Shown in pieces: positions 1-8,398 of a stretch of 64,000 nucleotides of DNA. Location of the stretch: contig CALUMG010000002.1 in NCBI GenBank assembly GCA_944321705.1, forward strand, positions 124,001 to 188,000, written 5' to 3'. Numbering within the stretch: position 1 is the stretch's first letter; each line of letters opens with the position of its first letter. A program made the position numbers and the translations under genes. Below the pieces are notes generated by a model. That model ran no database searches. It worked only from the letters and a program-made list of their open reading frames with translations, and was not told where the DNA came from. This stretch comes from an uncultured Muribaculaceae bacterium (GTDB taxonomy: Bacteria > Bacteroidota > Bacteroidia > Bacteroidales > Muribaculaceae).

Positions 1-488
1 GAAATGACGGTGTGAATCGATATATTCAACTGCTCGGCAATCTCTTTGCTCATTAGGCCTTTAGCCACAAGGACAAGAATGTCGCGTTCACGCTTTGTCA
101 GCTCAGAGGCACCATCCGAAGCTCCTTTTTTATGCTCTCCGATTTGTTCAAGATTCAGCAATGTCGAGATGATATCGGGTTTTGAATCCCTTATGTCAAT
201 TATGGCATCAAAATTTCGCAAAAAAGAAGGTTCGAAATATTGATACACAAGTCCCACCGCAAAGCATCCCTCAGGAAGGTCTAAATTTGCAGGGATTTGC
301 CGAGTATAAGGCAATATGCACGGATTAATGACAACAATGTCAGGATGCTTGACCATTATCCGTTCTTCCATCATCCCTATGTCATCGACAGTGCATACGA
401 CCTCAAGTTTGGCACAATCATTAAGCATGCTTTGCAAACCTTCGGTCACCACCTGCGATGGCTCGGCAATTAAAACTTTCAATTTCAT
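1..488 (-). CDS. LuxR-type response regulator with degenerate receiver (3' truncated by window edge)
   Basis: DNA-binding regulator; about 162 residues are visible and the C-terminus lies outside the window. The N-terminal part has the receiver fold pattern (MKLKVLIAEPS, later HPDIVVINP). The acidic pocket is reduced to Glu9, and the normal phosphoacceptor Asp is Asn55, so phosphorylation in the usual way is unlikely. The C-terminal part (LTKRERDILVLVAKGLMSKEIAEQL, split here as LTKRERDILV and KGLMSKEIAEQL) is a clear LuxR/GerE helix-turn-helix. The start codon overlaps the stop of the hemerythrin gene in an ATGA arrangement, so the two are translationally coupled and probably act together. 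I infer control by something other than a histidine kinase. Confidence 0.85.
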   Translation of the reverse strand, partial: MKLKVLIAEPSQVVTEGLQSMLNDCAKLEVVCTVDDIGMMEERIMVKHPDIVVINPCILPYTRQIPANLDLPEGCFAVGLVYQYFEPSFLRNFDAIIDIRDSKPDIISTLLNLEQIGEHKKGASDGASELTKRERDILVLVAKGLMSKEIAEQLNISIHTVI

Positions 489-1183
489 TTCAATCCACTC
501 CTTTCAAGATGTTCCACATAAGGAACAAGTACTTTCTCTTCTATCAATGAATGTTTCTTTAAATCTTCCGAAAGTTGAAGAATATCAAATACAGCTCCTA
601 TGGTTTCATAAGCCATGACCTCTTCGGGCAAATATTTGAACATTATCTGCGTTAGATCATCGAGCTTGTCTTCTATATTGGTATGTCCCGGCACATAATC
701 CGAAATTACATAATCCTCGTCGGCTTGTCCATGTGCCAATTTTTCCAAATGAGGGAAAACATACTGTTCCTCATAATTAAAATGAGACACTACTTCTTTT
801 GTGTACTCCGAAAAGAAATGTTTCAAGACACTGCCGGCCGTCCCTTTAACTTGTTTCGCTATGCGATCTATATGATTGGCTATATGAGGCAACCGTTTCC
901 CCAAGTAATATCTATGGGATTCTTCAAGATAGCTGACAAGCGGACTCATGTCGGTCGACAAAACCTCTTCGGTCGAAGGTATATAGTCGTCAAATGAATA
1001 TATGTTGCACACAAGCATAAAAAACTCTGCCGAAACTCCATGTTCTTCACACAATGCCTTTACACTTTTGTCTCCTATGCCCAATGGAATGTTGAATCTC
1101 GGCAATAATAAAATAAGTCCCGGCTTGATGAGTATCAAATCGGCCATTTTCATATTTTCATTAAACATCGAAAATCTTTTCAT
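485..1183 (-). CDS. Hemerythrin-domain protein
   Basis: Cytoplasmic, 232 residues. The first 70 or so residues form a small helical domain (NIPLGIGDKSVKALCEEHGV) like those that precede hemerythrin domains in iron-sulfur repair (RIC/ScdA) proteins. From about residue 85 a hemerythrin four-helix bundle follows, with the expected ligand spacing: ESHRYYLG, then HFNYEEQYVFPHLE, then a late EEKVLVPYVEHLE. Such proteins bind a di-iron centre and sense or carry O2, NO or peroxide, or help repair iron centres. It is the first gene of a two-gene unit with the regulator downstream (ATGA overlap). A TAACTTTG box lies 53 bases upstream. The role in redox or NO sensing is inference from the family. Confidence 0.85.
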   Translation of the reverse strand: MKRFSMFNENMKMADLILIKPGLILLLPRFNIPLGIGDKSVKALCEEHGVSAEFFMLVCNIYSFDDYIPSTEEVLSTDMSPLVSYLEESHRYYLGKRLPHIANHIDRIAKQVKGTAGSVLKHFFSEYTKEVVSHFNYEEQYVFPHLEKLAHGQADEDYVISDYVPGHTNIEDKLDDLTQIMFKYLPEEVMAYETIGAVFDILQLSEDLKKHSLIEEKVLVPYVEHLERSGLK

Positions 1184-1235
1184 TACGGCGCGTCAGTTTA
1201 AATGTTATTTAATGTTTTCATTCATTTGACATTGG

Positions 1236-1243
1236 CAAAGTTA
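1236..1243 (-). promoter_or_regulatory. Promoter -7 box of the hemerythrin/regulator unit
   Basis: On the minus strand this reads TAACTTTG, an exact match to the Bacteroidetes TAnnTTTG element, 53 bases before the hemerythrin start. No good TTG sits at the expected -33 distance. Confidence 0.6.
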
Positions 1244-1290
1244 CTAATCTCGCATCAATGCGCATATCCCCATTAATGATTATATGACAT

Positions 1291-1321
1291 GTTGAAATAC
1301 GCTATAATTTGGTATTTCACC
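1291..1321. promoter_or_regulatory. Inverted repeat between divergent promoters, candidate operator
   Basis: GTTGAAATAC at 1291-1300 and GTATTTCACC at 1312-1321 are inverted repeats matching at 9 of 10 positions, with an 11-base spacer. The half-site centres are about two helical turns apart. The repeat lies between the minus-strand box at 1236-1243 and the plus-strand box at 1338-1345, and its right half covers the -33 zone of the plus promoter. A dimeric regulator site is inferred. Confidence 0.45.
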
Positions 1322-1337
1322 ATCGTCGGTCGCAATG

Positions 1338-1345
1338 TAACTTTG
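1338..1345 (+). promoter_or_regulatory. Promoter -7 box of the small Cys-rich membrane peptide
   Basis: TAACTTTG, exact match to TAnnTTTG, 18 bases before the ATG at 1364. The short distance fits a short leader and supports the small gene as real. Confidence 0.55.
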
Positions 1346-1363
1346 CAATGTAAAAATTAAATC

Positions 1364-1495
1364 ATGTTACAGCAAATTTTTACGATATTGATTTTGACAG
1401 CAGTTGCAGCAGCAATTATCTACAAGATGTGTAAACGTTGCCGCAAGAAATGCAAGGGAGGATGCTCCTGTTCATGTCACAAAACTTATAAATGA
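1364..1495 (+). CDS. Small Cys-rich single-pass membrane peptide (FeoB-associated-like)
   Basis: A 43-residue frame. Residues about 3-20 are a hydrophobic segment (IFTILILTAVAAAIIYK). It is followed by a basic stretch and a Cys/His tail containing CKRCRKKCKGGCSCSCH, six Cys and one His in 17 residues. This layout resembles the FeoB-associated Cys-rich membrane protein family, which usually sits beside ferrous iron transporter genes; no feoB is visible here. It has its own TAACTTTG promoter box and is divergent from the hemerythrin gene, so an iron- or redox-linked role is plausible. Metal binding by the tail is inference. Confidence 0.6.
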   Translation: MLQQIFTILILTAVAAAIIYKMCKRCRKKCKGGCSCSCHKTYK

Positions 1496-1623
1496 AAGGA
1501 AATGTAATAACTTTACCATAGTAGTTAGAGATATTGGCAGCGTTGAGAAACGATGCCATTTTTCTTTGCATCCAATCATTCCGGCTATCGAAACATGTCA
1601 ATCGTAATAATTCAGTAAAAATA

Positions 1624-1669
1624 AAAAAGAGCATGCAGGATTCCAATTTTTTTCGACCTGCATGCCCTT
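1624..1669 (-). terminator. Rho-independent terminator after the DPP III-like gene
   Basis: GCATGCAGG (1631-1639) pairs with CCTGCATGC (1657-1665). Read on the minus strand the stem is followed by TCTTTTTTAT. It lies about 30 bases past the peptidase stop and ends the dxr-to-peptidase run. Confidence 0.7.
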
Positions 1670-1695
1670 TTATAAGGTAACGTTCACTCAACCGT

Positions 1696-3729
1696 TCAAA
1701 TCAATGAAGAATAATCACGCGAGTAACGCAACATCTGGTCAATATAATCTTCTGTATAGTCTATCTTGACATCTGTTATATTGCCATTCTCGTCAACAAC
1801 CGGAGTATATACCGGATTGACAAAGCCCTTATAAGGAGCTATGTTCAATTTAGCATAACGTTCAAGCACTTCTTTATGCAATTCAGGGTCGAATTTAACG
1901 GCATATTTTTCCACAAGGTCACGTCCTGCTGCATAATCGCCTTCCGACTTTATGCGCTGAATCTCAGCAAGTAATTTACCAAACAATCCACGCAGCTTTT
2001 CATAATCATTTACTTTCAAATATGTCTTGCCATCGCGTTTAACATATTCGATTACATTATCTTCTTTACCTTGCTCATAAGCCCACTGGCATATCAAGTG
2101 CCTGTTGCGCATGTGAGATTCCTCTATGTCCTTACCCGGCTCGATGCGAGTCAACTGGGTCATAAGGCCGTTCATTATGTATTTATAATACTCGGCCTTG
2201 TAGGTATCTGAATCTGAAATGATGCCAAGTTCAATCAATTTTGGATCGGCAAGATAATAAAGAGCAAACAAGTCGGCACGAGCTTCTTCAAGCGTTGAGC
2301 CATGTTCTTTCAAAGCATCGTCATGCACGCCGGGCATCAATTGTCCGGAAGCATGGCCAAGGCATTCATGCAAGTCGGTATGCAAGTTGTCGGCAAGAGT
2401 TAGATACTTCTTCATCAACTCTACTTCAACGTCCGAATAAGCAAATTCCTCGTCAAATCCGCTACCTTGGCTTGCCTTGTTGTAGGCATCGGTGATATTT
2501 TCAAGCGTTACCGATTTTGAACCATGGGCTGCTCTGATCCAATTGGAGTTAGGAAGATTTATGCCGATAGGTGTAGACGGGTAGCAATCGCCACCAAGTA
2601 TGGCTGTCGTGATGACTTTTGCCGACACTCCTTTGACTTCAGGTTTCTTGAAACGTGGATCTACAGGAGAATTGTCCTCAAACCATTGGGCATTCTCGCT
2701 TATCACGCTTGTACGATGAGATGCCTCGCCGTTCTTGAAGTTTACCATAGATTCCCATGATGCCTTCAAGCCAAGAGGATCTCCATAAGATTCAATGAAC
2801 CCGTTTACAAAGTCAACGTTGCTTGCAGTTTCTTCAACCCAAAGGATTGAATATTCGTCAAACAATCTGAGGTCACCGGTAGTGTAATATTCAATAAGTT
2901 TATCGATGTAAGCCTTCATTCCTTCGGTTTCGGCTTCACCTTTAGCCTTGTCCAGCCAGAAAACAATCTTTTCGATGGCAGGAGAATATAATCCGCCGAT
3001 TTTATATACGTCTTCATATATTTTGCCATTCTTCTTGACAAGTTTTGAATTAAGCCCGTAAGAAATAGGAGTCGTGTCGCCGGGCACTTTCATCTTGGCA
3101 TAGAAATTTTCCACCTCGGCTTGAGTAACACCGTCATAGTAGTTATTGGCCGATGTGGTTATCAAGTCAACACCTGAAGCTTGATTCACTCTTTTTGCCA
3201 ACACTGCCGGGTCGAAAATAACAGGCGACAATGTTTCGATAAGTTGTTCCACTGTCTGACCTTCGGCCAATGGCAATTGTTCGGTCGGAACTGCCTTTAC
3301 CTGCTCGGCAAAGAATGCCTCGCTGAAAGTTGGAACAAACTTGTCCATCGAATAGTGATGGTGTATACCGTTAGCAAACCACACTTGCTTCAAGTACAAC
3401 TCCAATCCCTTGAATTCATCCGAATTCTTGTCGCCTTGATAGTTTGTGTATATGCCTTCAAGAGTCTTCCTGATTGCAAGATTGTATTTCCCGTTTTGAT
3501 CAAACAGGATGTCACGTCCTTGCAAAGCGGCTTCAGTCAAATAATAAATCAACTTTTTCTCTTGAAGTGACAATTCTTCAAATCCGGGAACTTGATACCT
3601 CAAGACTTCTATGTCGGCAAATTTATCGACACTGTAATTGAACGTGTCTTGCTGAGCCGACTTGTCATTGTTAGTACAACTTGACATTAACATGACCATA
3701 GTTGCTGCTGAAATAAGAAATTTGTTCAT
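1696..3729 (-). CDS. Dipeptidyl-peptidase III-like zinc metallopeptidase, lipoprotein (family M49)
   Basis: Predicted to remove dipeptides from the N-terminus of short peptides, at the periplasmic or outer face of the envelope. The protein is 677 residues and begins with a lipoprotein signal ending LMSSC. The M49 zinc motif is HECLGH at residues 454-459 (two His ligands and catalytic Glu455). The second motif EEARAD at 481-486 supplies the third ligand Glu. The HECLGH and EEARAD forms are those known from Bacteroides DPP III rather than the eukaryotic HELLGH and EECRAD. It is the last gene of a minus-strand run starting at dxr, 27 bases after the Sel1 gene, and has a terminator behind it. Automatic annotation sometimes calls this family dihydrofolate reductase, which the motifs do not support. 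Confidence 0.9.
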   Translation of the reverse strand: MNKFLISAATMVMLMSSCTNNDKSAQQDTFNYSVDKFADIEVLRYQVPGFEELSLQEKKLIYYLTEAALQGRDILFDQNGKYNLAIRKTLEGIYTNYQGDKNSDEFKGLELYLKQVWFANGIHHHYSMDKFVPTFSEAFFAEQVKAVPTEQLPLAEGQTVEQLIETLSPVIFDPAVLAKRVNQASGVDLITTSANNYYDGVTQAEVENFYAKMKVPGDTTPISYGLNSKLVKKNGKIYEDVYKIGGLYSPAIEKIVFWLDKAKGEAETEGMKAYIDKLIEYYTTGDLRLFDEYSILWVEETASNVDFVNGFIESYGDPLGLKASWESMVNFKNGEASHRTSVISENAQWFEDNSPVDPRFKKPEVKGVSAKVITTAILGGDCYPSTPIGINLPNSNWIRAAHGSKSVTLENITDAYNKASQGSGFDEEFAYSDVEVELMKKYLTLADNLHTDLHECLGHASGQLMPGVHDDALKEHGSTLEEARADLFALYYLADPKLIELGIISDSDTYKAEYYKYIMNGLMTQLTRIEPGKDIEESHMRNRHLICQWAYEQGKEDNVIEYVKRDGKTYLKVNDYEKLRGLFGKLLAEIQRIKSEGDYAAGRDLVEKYAVKFDPELHKEVLERYAKLNIAPYKGFVNPVYTPVVDENGNITDVKIDYTEDYIDQMLRYSRDYSSLI

Positions 3730-3756
3730 TACACTTTATAATTATTTTAATATTAT

Positions 3757-4374
3757 TTATTTTGAAATCTGCGACAAGTAATATTTAGCGGTTCTCGCTG
3801 AAAAGGCATCATCTCCTTGTGTACATCTTTCATATAAAAATATCGCTTGCGATACATTTTTCTCAACACCACATCCAAGCTCATAACATCTGCCAAGTCC
3901 AAGCATGCCTTTATAGTTACCCATGACTGCCGATTTTTCATAATACATGAAAGCATCTTTGTAATTTTGCTTCACACCGTATCCGTTATAAGACGCTTCT
4001 CCTAAATAATAAAAAGCGTCAGAGTTTCCTTGCTCGGCAGCTTTTGAAAACCAATTATAAGCTTCTACACAACGCCTGTCATAGTCGCCTGAAAATACCC
4101 CTGCATCATATCCATAACAATATCCTACCATGACTTGGGCTTCAGCACAGCCTTTTTCAGCTGCTTCCATCCACAAGTTAAAAGCTTTCATGATATTTTT
4201 ATCTATGTCTCCATCGCCATAATAATAATGATTTCCCAGAAGGTATAAATCATAAGCATCATCCCCTGTAGTTTGCTGCTCTGATTCTATGACATTGTTC
4301 TCAAGATATGATTGTCCATACATATTTGAAAACGCAAGCAATGCCAAAAGTAGTAAAGACGTGACTTTCATCAT
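3757..4374 (-). CDS. Secreted Sel1-like repeat protein
   Basis: About 205 residues: a signal peptide (MMKVTSLLLLALLAF ... YGQS) and then consecutive Sel1 repeats of about 36 residues each, recognisable by A..LG..Y..G motifs such as AMVGYCYGYDAG-like, YLGEASYNGYGV and LGLGRCYELGCGV. Sel1 repeats form alpha-alpha superhelices that bind other proteins. The longest frame starts at 4407, inside the rlmI end; I chose the ATG at 4374 because the signal peptide begins there and the gene then follows rlmI by 13 bases. The partner is unknown. Confidence 0.75.
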   Translation of the reverse strand: MMKVTSLLLLALLAFSNMYGQSYLENNVIESEQQTTGDDAYDLYLLGNHYYYGDGDIDKNIMKAFNLWMEAAEKGCAEAQVMVGYCYGYDAGVFSGDYDRRCVEAYNWFSKAAEQGNSDAFYYLGEASYNGYGVKQNYKDAFMYYEKSAVMGNYKGMLGLGRCYELGCGVEKNVSQAIFLYERCTQGDDAFSARTAKYYLSQISK

Positions 4375-4387
4375 AAAAGAATTAAAT

Positions 4388-5572
4388 TTATTCCACATAT
4401 AGCACAAGACCTTTCAAGTATTCACCCTCGGGATGATATATATTGATGGGATGGTCGGCCGGCTGCGTCAATTGATGCATTATGCGTACCTTGCGCCTCG
4501 ATTGCGCTGCCGCACTAAACACCGCCAACCTGAATTGCTCCTTCGACACAGCTTGAGAGCAAGAAAACGTGAACAATATGCCACCTTTGCCTATCTTCTC
4601 AAATGCCTTGGCATTCAACTTGCGATAACCAATCAATGCGTTCTTAAGCGCACTTTTATGCTTGGCAAACGCGGGCGGGTCAAGTATAATCAAGTCATAC
4701 TTGCCTGTCTCCATTTCATTGAGGTATTTAAATGCGTCCTCGGCAAAGGACTCATGCCTGTTGTCTCCCGGAAAATTAAGCTCTACATTTTCATTAGTCA
4801 AATGAATTGCTTTCGACGAGCTGTCGACCGAATGCACGAGATTGGCCTTGCCTCGCATGGCATAGAACGAGAATCCTCCCGTGTAGCAAAACATGTTGAG
4901 CACATTGCGCCCTTGGCTGTACTTTTCAAGAAGCAGACGATTCTCGCGTTGATCGACAAAAAAGCCTGTTTTTTGTCCGCGCAACCAGTCCACATGGAAC
5001 TTTAGTCCGTTCTCGACAGCAATGTCGGTATCGTAACTTCCTATTATGTAGCCGTTCTCGGCATCAAGACTGGCTTTATAAGGCAATGTGGTCTCCGACT
5101 TATAATATACATTCTTCACAAGCCCGTCGGGGAGTGACACGAGAGCCTTGGCAACTTTCATTCTATCGAAATGCATTCCGGGAGAATGAGCCTGTAGCAC
5201 GGCAGTGCTGCCATACACGTCGACCACAAGACCCGGGAGGAAATCTCCCTCACCATGCACGAGTCGGAATGCATTGTTATCTTCTCTCAACAGCGATAAG
5301 CTCTTCCTTAGATTCAAAGCAGCTTGAACGCGCTCGGCATAAAAATTTTCATCTATGCAGCCATCGCCCCATGTCAAGATTCTGACACAGATGCTCCCTA
5401 TCTGATAATGTCCGTTCCCTATGTGTCGACCTTCATGCGAAAACACCGACACGGCATCACCTTCTTCGAGATTCTCTTCAATTGAATCTATTGCTCCCGA
5501 GAAAACCCATGGATGGAAACGTTTCAACGACTCATCCTTACCTTTCTTTAAAATGACTTTCTTGTAAACCAT
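4388..5572 (-). CDS. rlmI: 23S rRNA (cytosine-5) methyltransferase RlmI-like
   Basis: SAM-dependent methylation of a cytosine in 23S rRNA, in the cytoplasm. The protein is 394 residues. An N-terminal PUA-like RNA-binding domain (HPWVFSGAIDSIEENLEEGD) precedes the Rossmann methyltransferase domain with NMFCYTGGFSFYAM as the SAM-binding motif and LDPPAFAKHK as the catalytic-region motif. Length and domain order match RlmI/RlmO-type enzymes. It is 30 bases after rseP in the same minus-strand run. The exact target base is not shown by the sequence. Confidence 0.85.
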   Translation of the reverse strand: MVYKKVILKKGKDESLKRFHPWVFSGAIDSIEENLEEGDAVSVFSHEGRHIGNGHYQIGSICVRILTWGDGCIDENFYAERVQAALNLRKSLSLLREDNNAFRLVHGEGDFLPGLVVDVYGSTAVLQAHSPGMHFDRMKVAKALVSLPDGLVKNVYYKSETTLPYKASLDAENGYIIGSYDTDIAVENGLKFHVDWLRGQKTGFFVDQRENRLLLEKYSQGRNVLNMFCYTGGFSFYAMRGKANLVHSVDSSSKAIHLTNENVELNFPGDNRHESFAEDAFKYLNEMETGKYDLIILDPPAFAKHKSALKNALIGYRKLNAKAFEKIGKGGILFTFSCSQAVSKEQFRLAVFSAAAQSRRKVRIMHQLTQPADHPINIYHPEGEYLKGLVLYVE

Positions 5573-5602
5573 AATATATTGAAGAACCAGCCTTATACCA
5601 TG

Positions 5603-6982
5603 TTATTTGAAGAAAAACCTATATATATCGTTACCGTTGGCGTAAATCAAAAGCATGAACAAGAACGCCATGCCTGTGATTTGGGCATATTCCAAGAATT
5701 TTTCACTCGGCTGGCGACGCGTTATTATTTCATATAGCAAAAATAACACATGCCCGCCATCAAGCGCTGGAATTGGCAATATGTTCATGAATGCGAGAAT
5801 CACCGACAGAAATGCCGTCACCGACCAGAACAACTCCCAGTCCCATGCATCGGGGAAGATATTCCCTATCGCGCCGAAACCACCAAGTTGCTGCACGCCT
5901 TCCGATGTAAACACATATTTCATCTGCGAAACATAACTCGAAAGTTTTTCGACTCCAAGTTTTATCCCTCTCGGCACCGATTCAAGCAATGAATATTCGC
6001 GAGTAGTAGTCTCATATACGTCGGTAAACGGAGCCAACATGATTCCAAGTTTGCCGGCATCGTCGATTGCAACGTCCATAACGATTTCTTTACCGTCACG
6101 AAGCACTGTTACGGGAATTATTTTACCTGCGTTCTTGTCAAGTTGTTCCTTAAAGGAGTCATAAGCCGATGTCCTTACCGAATTTACAGCTACGACACGA
6201 TCGTTTTTCTGCATTCCTGCTTTCACTGCTCCCATGCCCGGCTGAACGTCGGCAACTACCACCGGCAAGCGATAGGTCATGAACGGTATGCCATTCTCAG
6301 CTTCGGCATTGGCAGTGAAAATGAAATTCTGAGGTATCGCTATATTCACGGTATCGGTATTATTGCGCAACACCGTAACTTCCGACGCGCTCAATATCTT
6401 CAACAATTCGTCACCATTCAAATAGGTCAATTCTTCTCCATCGGCAAAAAGAGGGATATCACCATCGACAAATCCCACTTCATGAGCCGATTCGCAATAG
6501 GCCATTCCTTCTGTGGCATTCCGGAACGTGAGATACTGCTCTCCCCAGGCATACACCATGCCGGCATAAATCACTATGGCAAGTATAAAATTGAACAGCA
6601 CGCCGCCAACCATTATCAGCAATCTTTGCCATGCAGGTTTGGAACGGAATTCCCACGGTTTGGCAGGCTGTTTCATTTGCTCCTTGTCCATCGACTCGTC
6701 AATCATTCCTGCGATTTTGCAATAACCGCCAAGAGGAAGCCACCCAATGCCATACTCCGTGTCGCGCCATGTCACTTTCTCTTCTTCGCCTTCGGCTACC
6801 GGTTTCTTCTTTGGCTTATACTTGAACAACGTGAACCATGGATTGAAAAACAAATAAAACTTTTCTACTTTTACACCGAAGATGCGGGAAAAAATATAAT
6901 GTCCAAATTCATGCACAAACACAAGAATAGCAAGTGACAGCATCAACTGGACTGCTTTTATCAAAAATGTTTCCATCAACAA
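5603..6982 (-). CDS. rseP: Site-2 membrane metalloprotease RseP
   Basis: Intramembrane zinc protease that cleaves anti-sigma factors and leftover signal peptides in the inner membrane. The protein is 459 residues. The zinc motif HEFGH is at residues 24-28 in the first membrane segment. PDZ-type regions occupy the middle (around GMGAVKAGMQKNDRVVAVNS), and the late motif LPIPALDGGHVLF gives the third ligand Asp. Final membrane segments follow. It lies 20 bases after dxr, the usual Bacteroidetes order. No anti-sigma factor gene is in the window. Confidence 0.93.
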   Translation of the reverse strand: MLMETFLIKAVQLMLSLAILVFVHEFGHYIFSRIFGVKVEKFYLFFNPWFTLFKYKPKKKPVAEGEEEKVTWRDTEYGIGWLPLGGYCKIAGMIDESMDKEQMKQPAKPWEFRSKPAWQRLLIMVGGVLFNFILAIVIYAGMVYAWGEQYLTFRNATEGMAYCESAHEVGFVDGDIPLFADGEELTYLNGDELLKILSASEVTVLRNNTDTVNIAIPQNFIFTANAEAENGIPFMTYRLPVVVADVQPGMGAVKAGMQKNDRVVAVNSVRTSAYDSFKEQLDKNAGKIIPVTVLRDGKEIVMDVAIDDAGKLGIMLAPFTDVYETTTREYSLLESVPRGIKLGVEKLSSYVSQMKYVFTSEGVQQLGGFGAIGNIFPDAWDWELFWSVTAFLSVILAFMNILPIPALDGGHVLFLLYEIITRRQPSEKFLEYAQITGMAFLFMLLIYANGNDIYRFFFK

Positions 6983-7002
6983 AATTTAATTCTTAATATT
7001 TT

Positions 7003-8163
7003 TTACAAACCAAGTAGTGCCGACACATAACGTCTCACTTCCCTATTTATTTGAATATAATCTTCATGCGTAGGACTTGCCACATAGCATGTATTGTCTA
7101 TTGCCTTCTGCACTGTCGCGGGAATGTCCATGAAGCGTATTTTGTCTTGCAAAAACGCGGCAACAGCCACCTCGTTGGCGGCATTCAACACGCATGGCAC
7201 GCTCCCACCTTGCTTTATGGCAGCGTATGCCATCGCGAGCATCGGGAACTTGTCGGTGTCAGGAGCTTCAAACGTCAACTTTGAATAATCACTGACACGC
7301 AATTTGGCACATTGCGACGGCAAGCGTCCCGGCAATCCCAACGCATATCGTATGGGCAAGTGCATGTCGGGAAGCCCTAATTGAGCTTTTACCGAGCCAT
7401 CGAAAAATTCCACCATGGAATGCACTATCGATTGTGGATGCACAACCACCTCTATATTATCGGCATCAACGCCAAACAGCCACTTTGCCTCAATCACTTC
7501 AAAGCCCTTGTTCATCATCGTTGCCGAGTCTATCGTGATTTTAGCCCCCATTTTCCAATTTGGATGACACAGTGCTTCATTTTTGGTCACATGCTCCAGT
7601 TCTTCCTTAGTTTTCGTTCTAAAAGGTCCTCCCGAAGCTGTCAATATCAATTTGGAAACTGTCGACATTTCTTCGCCAACGAGACACTGATAAATGGCAC
7701 CATGTTCCGAATCAACCGGATACAAATGCACACCGTGTCGTTTCACAAGCTCCGACACAAGTTCTCCTGCAACCACAAGGGTCTCCTTGTTGGCAAGAGC
7801 AATGTCCTTGCCTGCCTTTATGGCGTTTATCGTTGGTTCAAGGCCGCTATACCCGACCATGGCCGTGACAACAATGTCGATATTGCAGTCGATCACGGCA
7901 TCGGCTATCGCCTTCTGCCCGGCCTCGACTTTAATATCCAGCCCGTCGAGCATGGACTTAAGTTTATCGTATAACGTTTCGTCGCCTATTATTACTCGCT
8001 TAGGCCTGTACTCGACCGCTTGTCGTGCAAGCAAATCAACGCTCGTGTTCGCGACCAGCAAATATGGAGAAAACAAGTCTCCATATTCGGCAACAATATC
8101 AAGCGTCTGCCTGCCTATCGAGCCCGTACTGCCAAGCACTGCTATTTGTTTCTTGTTTTCCAC
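7003..8163 (-). CDS. dxr: 1-deoxy-D-xylulose 5-phosphate reductoisomerase
   Basis: Second step of the MEP isoprenoid pathway: converts DXP to MEP with NADPH and a divalent metal, in the cytoplasm. The protein is 386 residues. NADPH-binding GSTGSIG at residues 11-17, the metal/substrate motif PVDSEHGA, and LTASGGPF are all present. It heads a five-gene minus-strand run (dxr, rseP, rlmI, Sel1, DPP III) with gaps of 13-30 bases. ispE of the same pathway is encoded elsewhere in this window (16535-17356). Confidence 0.96.
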   Translation of the reverse strand: MENKKQIAVLGSTGSIGRQTLDIVAEYGDLFSPYLLVANTSVDLLARQAVEYRPKRVIIGDETLYDKLKSMLDGLDIKVEAGQKAIADAVIDCNIDIVVTAMVGYSGLEPTINAIKAGKDIALANKETLVVAGELVSELVKRHGVHLYPVDSEHGAIYQCLVGEEMSTVSKLILTASGGPFRTKTKEELEHVTKNEALCHPNWKMGAKITIDSATMMNKGFEVIEAKWLFGVDADNIEVVVHPQSIVHSMVEFFDGSVKAQLGLPDMHLPIRYALGLPGRLPSQCAKLRVSDYSKLTFEAPDTDKFPMLAMAYAAIKQGGSVPCVLNAANEVAVAAFLQDKIRFMDIPATVQKAIDNTCYVASPTHEDYIQINREVRRYVSALLGL

Positions 8164-8192
8164 TACAAAAATATGTATGACATTACATCCTA

Positions 8193-8200
8193 CAAATGTA
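8193..8200 (-). promoter_or_regulatory. Promoter -7 box of the dxr run
   Basis: Minus strand reads TACATTTG, matching TAnnTTTG, 30 bases before the dxr ATG. No clear -33 TTG is at the right spacing. Confidence 0.5.
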
Positions 8201-8302
8201 ACGCTTTAATCTCGTATTATAAAATCGATTACCTCATTTGTGAGTGATATTTTTCTTTCGTTCTCATATTTTCACTTCTTTTTCGCATCTCATCGCACAA
8301 CT

Positions 8303-8346
8303 AAAAAGGCGAAACGATATCACATCGTCTCGCCTTCCCCTTTTTT
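8303..8346. terminator. Terminator after tatC (may work both ways)
   Basis: A 13-base stem (8306-8318 with 8324-8336, one G-T pair) closes a 5-base loop. On the minus strand the stem runs into CTTTTTAG; on the plus strand it is followed by CCCC and six T. It separates tatC from the dxr promoter. Confidence 0.7.
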
Positions 8347-8398
8347 ACTTAAAATGTTTCTCAGAGATAATTGGAATATTTAAATGTGTATGAAGTTC

